7,945 bases of DNA from Bacteroidota bacterium (GTDB lineage: Bacteria; Bacteroidota; Bacteroidia; Chitinophagales; UBA10324): NCBI GenBank assembly GCA_003455275.1, contig DMRR01000178.1:2232-10176 (forward strand), given 5' to 3'. Position 1 is the first letter of the stretch. Each line of letters begins with the position of its first letter. Both the position numbers and the translations under genes were made by a program. Below, one piece after another: positions 5,047-7,945 of this stretch. Under the pieces are notes generated by a model, which made no database searches, was not told the DNA's origin, and saw nothing but the letters and a program-made list of their open reading frames with translations.

Positions 5047-6348
5047 ATGGAAATTGCTTTTCTTCTTTCAGGAATTGCAGCCGGCGCAGTTATCGGTTGG
5101 CTTGCCGCACGAATGAGCGCACAGAAAAATTTGAATGCACTTCAAACTTCAAAAGCAATTGCTGAACAACAATCAAATGATGCATACGCACAATTGCAGC
5201 AACTGAAATCGCAGTTAGAAAATAGTTTATCAGATGTGATGAAGTTCAGCGCAGAAATTGCTTCATCGAAAAAAGAAAATGAAAATCTGAATCAGCAACT
5301 CGCCACACAAAAACAGGAACTCGAAAAGCTGAATGAGAAACTGAAAACAGAATTTGAAAACATGGCGAACAAAATTCTGGAAGAGAAAAGCGCCAAGTTC
5401 ACCGAGCAAAACCGAACCAACCTCGATATCATTCTCAATCCATTGAAAGAAAGAATTCAGGACTTCGAAAAGAAAGTGGACGCCACATACAAGAGCGAAG
5501 CAGCCGAGCGCAATACACTCAAAGGAGAAATAAAAAATCTTTTTGAACTGAATCAAAAACTAAATCAGGAAGCAAGCAACCTCGCGAATGCACTGAAGGG
5601 TCAAACCAAAACACAGGGAAACTGGGGCGAAATGATTCTCGAAAGCATTCTAGAAAAATCTGGGCTAGTAAAAGGGCGTGAATATTTCACACAGGAAAGT
5701 TTCACCAACGAAGAAGGAAAAAGATTTCAGCCTGATGTGATTGTAAAACTTCCGGAAGGAAAAAATATAATCATTGATTCAAAGGTTTCGCTCAATGCTT
5801 ATGAGGCATATTGCTCCGGCGAAAATGAAGACGACCGCAGCCGCTATCTCTCGCAGCACATCGCATCACTTCGCTCACACATGAAGGGGCTGAGCGAAAA
5901 AAAATATCAGCAGCTTTATGAATTGGACGGTTTGGATTATGTGCTGCTCTTCGTTCCCATTGAACCCGCCTTCAATCTTGCAGTGCAAAACGAAAGCAAC
6001 CTGTGGAATGAGGCATTCGAAAAAAATATTGTCATCGTCAGCACCTCTACTTTGCTTGCCACGCTGCGCACGGTTGCCAGCATTTGGAAACAGGAAAAGC
6101 AAAACATCAATGCACTGGAAATTGCACGGCTCAGCGGCTCGCTCTACGACAAGTTTGTAGGCTTTACAGAAGACATGATTGACATCGGAAAAAAAATTGA
6201 CCAGAGCAAAGCCGGCTATGTAGAAGCAATGAAAAAACTCAGCGACGGCAGCGGCAACCTCATCCGCACCACCGAAAAAATAAAAGAGCTCGGAGCTCGC
6301 GCCTCAAAAAGCATGAATCAAAATTTGCTGCAAAGGGCGGAGGAATAA
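5047..6348 (+). CDS. rmuC: RmuC family DNA recombination protein
   Basis: 433 residues, near the family's length (E. coli 475). RmuC limits rearrangement at inverted repeats; a nuclease role is predicted from its fold. Seen: an N-terminal membrane anchor (about 3-21, LLSGIAAGAVIGWLA), a long coiled coil (about 28-185; KENENLNQQLATQKQELEKL, then a region around FEKKVDATYKSEAAERNTLKGE), then the RmuC domain (about 186-400): GNWGEMILESILEKSGL (191-207), QPDVIVKLPEGKNIIIDSK (228-246), VSLNAYEAY (247-255), YVLLFVPIEPAF (298-309). E195, D230, D244 and K246 fit a PD-(D/E)xK nuclease-like site. The second half uses visibly more G/C-rich codons than the first; probably constraint rather than transfer. 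The stop codon lies one base from that of the convergent gene, leaving no room for a terminator. Confidence 0.95.
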   Translation: MEIAFLLSGIAAGAVIGWLAARMSAQKNLNALQTSKAIAEQQSNDAYAQLQQLKSQLENSLSDVMKFSAEIASSKKENENLNQQLATQKQELEKLNEKLKTEFENMANKILEEKSAKFTEQNRTNLDIILNPLKERIQDFEKKVDATYKSEAAERNTLKGEIKNLFELNQKLNQEASNLANALKGQTKTQGNWGEMILESILEKSGLVKGREYFTQESFTNEEGKRFQPDVIVKLPEGKNIIIDSKVSLNAYEAYCSGENEDDRSRYLSQHIASLRSHMKGLSEKKYQQLYELDGLDYVLLFVPIEPAFNLAVQNESNLWNEAFEKNIVIVSTSTLLATLRTVASIWKQEKQNINALEIARLSGSLYDKFVGFTEDMIDIGKKIDQSKAGYVEAMKKLSDGSGNLIRTTEKIKELGARASKSMNQNLLQRAEE

Positions 6349-6349
6349 T

Positions 6350-6730
6350 TTAAAATTTCTTCCACTCTCCTACTGAATCCCCATTCTGGTAAAACTCTTC
6401 AAGCATCAGTTTTCCATTTTCATAAAACAATTTCCGGTAACCATTCAGTTGGTTGTTCTTGTAAATTGATTCCTCACTCAGCTTACCGGACTCATAAAAG
6501 CGGCGCAGCGTGTCGGTCATTTGGTTGTGAGAATAATTTCTTGTTTCAATCAACTTACCAAACTGAGAGTAGAGAAAATATTTTCCTTCACGCACTGAGG
6601 GAGAATCCGTCAGCACCGAGTATTCCTCCTTCAGCATTTTCCCGTCATGGTCGTAATAAGATTTCACATCATGTGTTTTAGAACTGCACGAAACAGCAGC
6701 AATCAGAAGGAAGAAGAAATATTTTTTCAT
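6350..6730 (-). CDS. Small MORN-repeat (YwqK-like) lipoprotein
   Basis: 126 residues. Seen: signal peptide MKKYFFFLLIAAVSC with a lipobox AVSC and lipidated C15. Then about four MORN_2-type repeats with the pattern 'G K L x E E x x Y': YDHDGKMLKEEY (26-37), GKYFLYSQFGKLIETRNY (49-66), RRFYESGKLSEESIY (76-90), RKLFYENGKLMLEEFY (99-114), with a final half repeat GEWKKF. Proteins of this kind are often labelled 'toxin-antitoxin YwqK family antitoxin', but no toxin gene is adjacent here, so that label is not supported. The role is probably structural or binding at the membrane. After C15 comes SSKTHD, which lacks the double acidic pair of the surface export signal, so a periplasm-facing location is more likely. 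Convergent with rmuC at one-base spacing. Confidence 0.8.
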   Translation of the reverse strand: MKKYFFFLLIAAVSCSSKTHDVKSYYDHDGKMLKEEYSVLTDSPSVREGKYFLYSQFGKLIETRNYSHNQMTDTLRRFYESGKLSEESIYKNNQLNGYRKLFYENGKLMLEEFYQNGDSVGEWKKF

Positions 6731-6753
6731 TGGTGCAAAATACTGAGGGAGAA

Positions 6754-6803
6754 TGGATGAGGGGTGATGGATGAGAAAAAGTATTTACTAATAACTGATA
6801 ACT
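6754..6803. repeat. Short direct-repeat remnants upstream of dapD
   Basis: Two copies of TGGATGAG (6754-6761 and 6768-6775, offset 14) in a purine-rich stretch, followed by two copies of ATAACT (6791-6796 and 6798-6803, offset 7). Both look like eroded tandem repeats. They sit in the 112-nt region between the divergent starts at 6730 and 6843, which otherwise has only a poor -7 match, TTCCTTTG (6819-6826). Confidence 0.35.
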
Positions 6804-6842
6804 TTAAACAAATAACTTTTCCTTTGAACCAAAATATTTCTG

Positions 6843-7673
6843 ATGACAGATTTGAAAAAACATATTGAAGAAGCATGGGAGAACCGTGAACGGTTAAAAG
6901 ATGCCACTACAATTAATGCAATCGAAAAGGCTATCTCTCTTCTTGATAAAGGTGAGCTCCGTATTGCAGAACCATTCATAACCGATCAGGGTAACAAGCA
7001 GTGGATAGTGAATCAATGGCTGAAAAAAGCAGTACTGCTTTACTTCCCGATCCGCCAGATGGAAGTTCACGAGGCTGGGCCGCTTGAGTTCTACGATAAA
7101 ATTCCGCTCAAGAAAAATTATAAAGACATTGGAGTGCGCGTGGTACCACATGCTATTGCTCGTCATGGAGCATTTCTTGCGAAAGGAGTAATTCTAATGC
7201 CCTCATATGTAAACATAGGGGCTTATGTAGACGAAGGCACAATGGTCGATACATGGGCAACTGTTGGTTCATGTGCCCAAATAGGCAAGCATGTTCACCT
7301 TAGCGGCGGAGTTGGAATAGGTGGTGTTTTGGAGCCCGTGCAAGCGGGTCCAGTGATTATTGAAGACAATTGTTTTATTGGTTCGCGTTGTATTGTAGTG
7401 GAAGGCGTCGTAGTTGAAGAGGGCGCAGTGCTGGGAGCGAATGTGGTGCTTACGCAATCAACAAAAATTATTGATGTGAGCGGCAGCGAGTCCGTGGAGT
7501 ATCGCGGCAGGGTTCCGGCAAATTCAGTGGTGATTCCGGGTTCTGTAAATAAAAAATTTCCTGCCGGTGATTTTGGAGTTTCATGTGCTTTGATAATTGG
7601 AAAAAGAAAAGCAAGCACAGATATGAAAACTTCACTCAATCAAACACTGAGAGAATTTGATGTTGCTGTATAG
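6843..7673 (+). CDS. dapD: 2,3,4,5-tetrahydropyridine-2,6-dicarboxylate N-succinyltransferase
   Basis: Transfers succinyl from succinyl-CoA to tetrahydrodipicolinate in the succinylase branch of diaminopimelate/lysine synthesis, feeding peptidoglycan; a cytosolic homotrimer. The 276 residues match E. coli DapD (274) almost exactly. Seen: a helical N-terminal domain (1-100), then a left-handed beta-helix of hexapeptide repeats (about 105-235): [20 protein letters not shown] (101-120), [20 protein letters not shown] (129-148), [14 protein letters not shown] (152-165), [19 protein letters not shown] (170-188), [14 protein letters not shown] (196-209). The C-terminal tail (235-276) includes [16 protein letters not shown]. 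All family blocks are intact. Start ATG at 6843 gives the normal N-terminus [15 protein letters not shown]. No other dap gene is adjacent. It converges on nadC with a probable terminator between. Confidence 0.97.
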   Translation: MTDLKKHIEEAWENRERLKDATTINAIEKAISLLDKGELRIAEPFITDQGNKQWIVNQWLKKAVLLYFPIRQMEVHEAGPLEFYDKIPLKKNYKDIGVRVVPHAIARHGAFLAKGVILMPSYVNIGAYVDEGTMVDTWATVGSCAQIGKHVHLSGGVGIGGVLEPVQAGPVIIEDNCFIGSRCIVVEGVVVEEGAVLGANVVLTQSTKIIDVSGSESVEYRGRVPANSVVIPGSVNKKFPAGDFGVSCALIIGKRKASTDMKTSLNQTLREFDVAV

Positions 7674-7682
7674 TTTGCTATC

Positions 7683-7742
7683 AAATGCTTCGACAAACAA
7701 GGTTTGCCAAATATTTCAGGTCTCCCTTCTTCGAGCATTTTT
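7683..7742. terminator. Possible bidirectional terminator between dapD and nadC
   Basis: AAATGC (7683-7688) pairs with GCATTT (7735-7740) and TCGA (7690-7693) with TCGA (7731-7734), one bulged T between them. The 37-nt loop holds a second small hairpin, CAAAC (7694-7698) with GTTTG (7702-7706). A T-run follows at 7738-7742. The position between convergent stops fits a terminator, but the long loop makes it uncertain. Confidence 0.4.
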
Positions 7743-7945
7743 CATTTCACGGCTTTCAAACTCAAATCAAGAGACAAAGCAGAGTGAGTAAGTGCACCAA
7801 CAGAAATAAAATCGACTCCTGTTTCAGCATATGAACGGATATTTTTCAAAGTGATTCCACCTGAAACTTCTGTTTCAAATTTTTTGTCAATTAGTTTTAG
7901 TGCTTCTATGATTTTTCCGGGTGAAAAATTATCAAGCATTATGCG
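7742..7945 (-). CDS. nadC: Nicotinate-nucleotide pyrophosphorylase (quinolinate phosphoribosyltransferase), C-terminal part; 5' end outside window
   Basis: Makes nicotinate mononucleotide from quinolinate and PRPP in de novo NAD synthesis; a cytosolic dimer. Only the last 67 residues are present and the frame stays open through the right edge, so the gene begins outside the window. Seen: IMLDNFSP, the conserved end of a barrel strand; [31 protein letters not shown], the SGGI and SVGALTHS phosphate-binding loops of the family, split here as [21 protein letters not shown] and ALTHS; and the usual C-terminal LDLSLK. The natural C-terminus is complete, ending TGA at 7744-7742. The internal ATG at 7939 is the Met of IMLDN and not the start. 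Confidence 0.95.
   Translation of the reverse strand, partial: RIMLDNFSPGKIIEALKLIDKKFETEVSGGITLKNIRSYAETGVDFISVGALTHSALSLDLSLKAVK

Noticed and set aside
5263..5556. 97-codon minus-strand reading frame inside rmuC
   Set aside because: An F/L-rich shadow of the A-rich coiled-coil coding sequence, with no independent support.
6350..6730. Toxin-antitoxin module suggested by the YwqK-like repeats
   Set aside because: The neighbours are rmuC and dapD; no toxin gene is adjacent, and the protein has a lipoprotein signal peptide.
7295..7639. 114-codon minus-strand reading frame inside dapD
   Set aside because: Fully antisense to a strongly conserved gene; its T/S/P-rich product follows from the codon pattern of the opposite strand.
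1..7945. Mobile element, CRISPR array, defence system or phage remnant
   Set aside because: No transposase, integrase, spaced repeats, terminal inverted repeats or defence-type domains are visible; the tRNA-His gene has no duplicated 3' end within the window to suggest an attachment site.

Overview
The window looks like an ordinary chromosomal housekeeping segment from a member of the Bacteroidota (probably the Chitinophagales/Sphingobacteriales side, but the exact group is inference). The support is: AT-rich DNA; promoters that fit the Bacteroidota pattern TTTG/TTTTC - about 17 nt - TAnnTTTG instead of the sigma70 pattern; no clear Shine-Dalgarno sequences; a TonB protein with the N-terminal NKDYGAYQLR motif typical of that phylum; and a lipoprotein with a C-x-K-(D/E)-(D/E) stretch after the lipid cysteine, like the Bacteroidota surface-export signal.

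Layout. 1-915 (minus): folE (GTP cyclohydrolase I), followed after 13 nt by the start of a class I methyltransferase cut by the window edge. 1060-1892 (plus): a DUF983 zinc-ribbon membrane protein, then a small lipoprotein with its own promoter and an intrinsic terminator. 1929-3158 (minus): tRNA-His(GTG), a two-helix membrane protein with a bacterial PH-like domain, and a coiled-coil protein of unknown function, with a terminator between the last two. 3378-6348 (plus): a seven-helix carotenoid biosynthesis protein (CruF/DUF422 family), a TonB energy transducer, and rmuC. 6350-6730 (minus): a small MORN-repeat (YwqK-like) lipoprotein converging on rmuC with one base between stop codons. 6843-7673 (plus): dapD of lysine/diaminopimelate synthesis. 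7742-7945 (minus): the C-terminal end of nadC (NAD synthesis), cut by the window edge.

The genes do not form one pathway. They are mostly single-gene units with alternating orientation, several with recognisable promoters and terminators. I see no mobile element, CRISPR array, defence island or biosynthetic cluster, and no convincing new system. The items most worth a second look are regulatory: a perfect 9-bp inverted repeat lying across the promoter of the PH-domain gene, two overlapping and mutually exclusive AT-rich palindromes in the 3159-3377 divergent region, two perfect 10-bp palindromes bracketing a near-leaderless DUF983 promoter, and two terminators with nearly the same stem. No gene-free stretch exceeds 300 bases; the largest is 219 bases (3159-3377).
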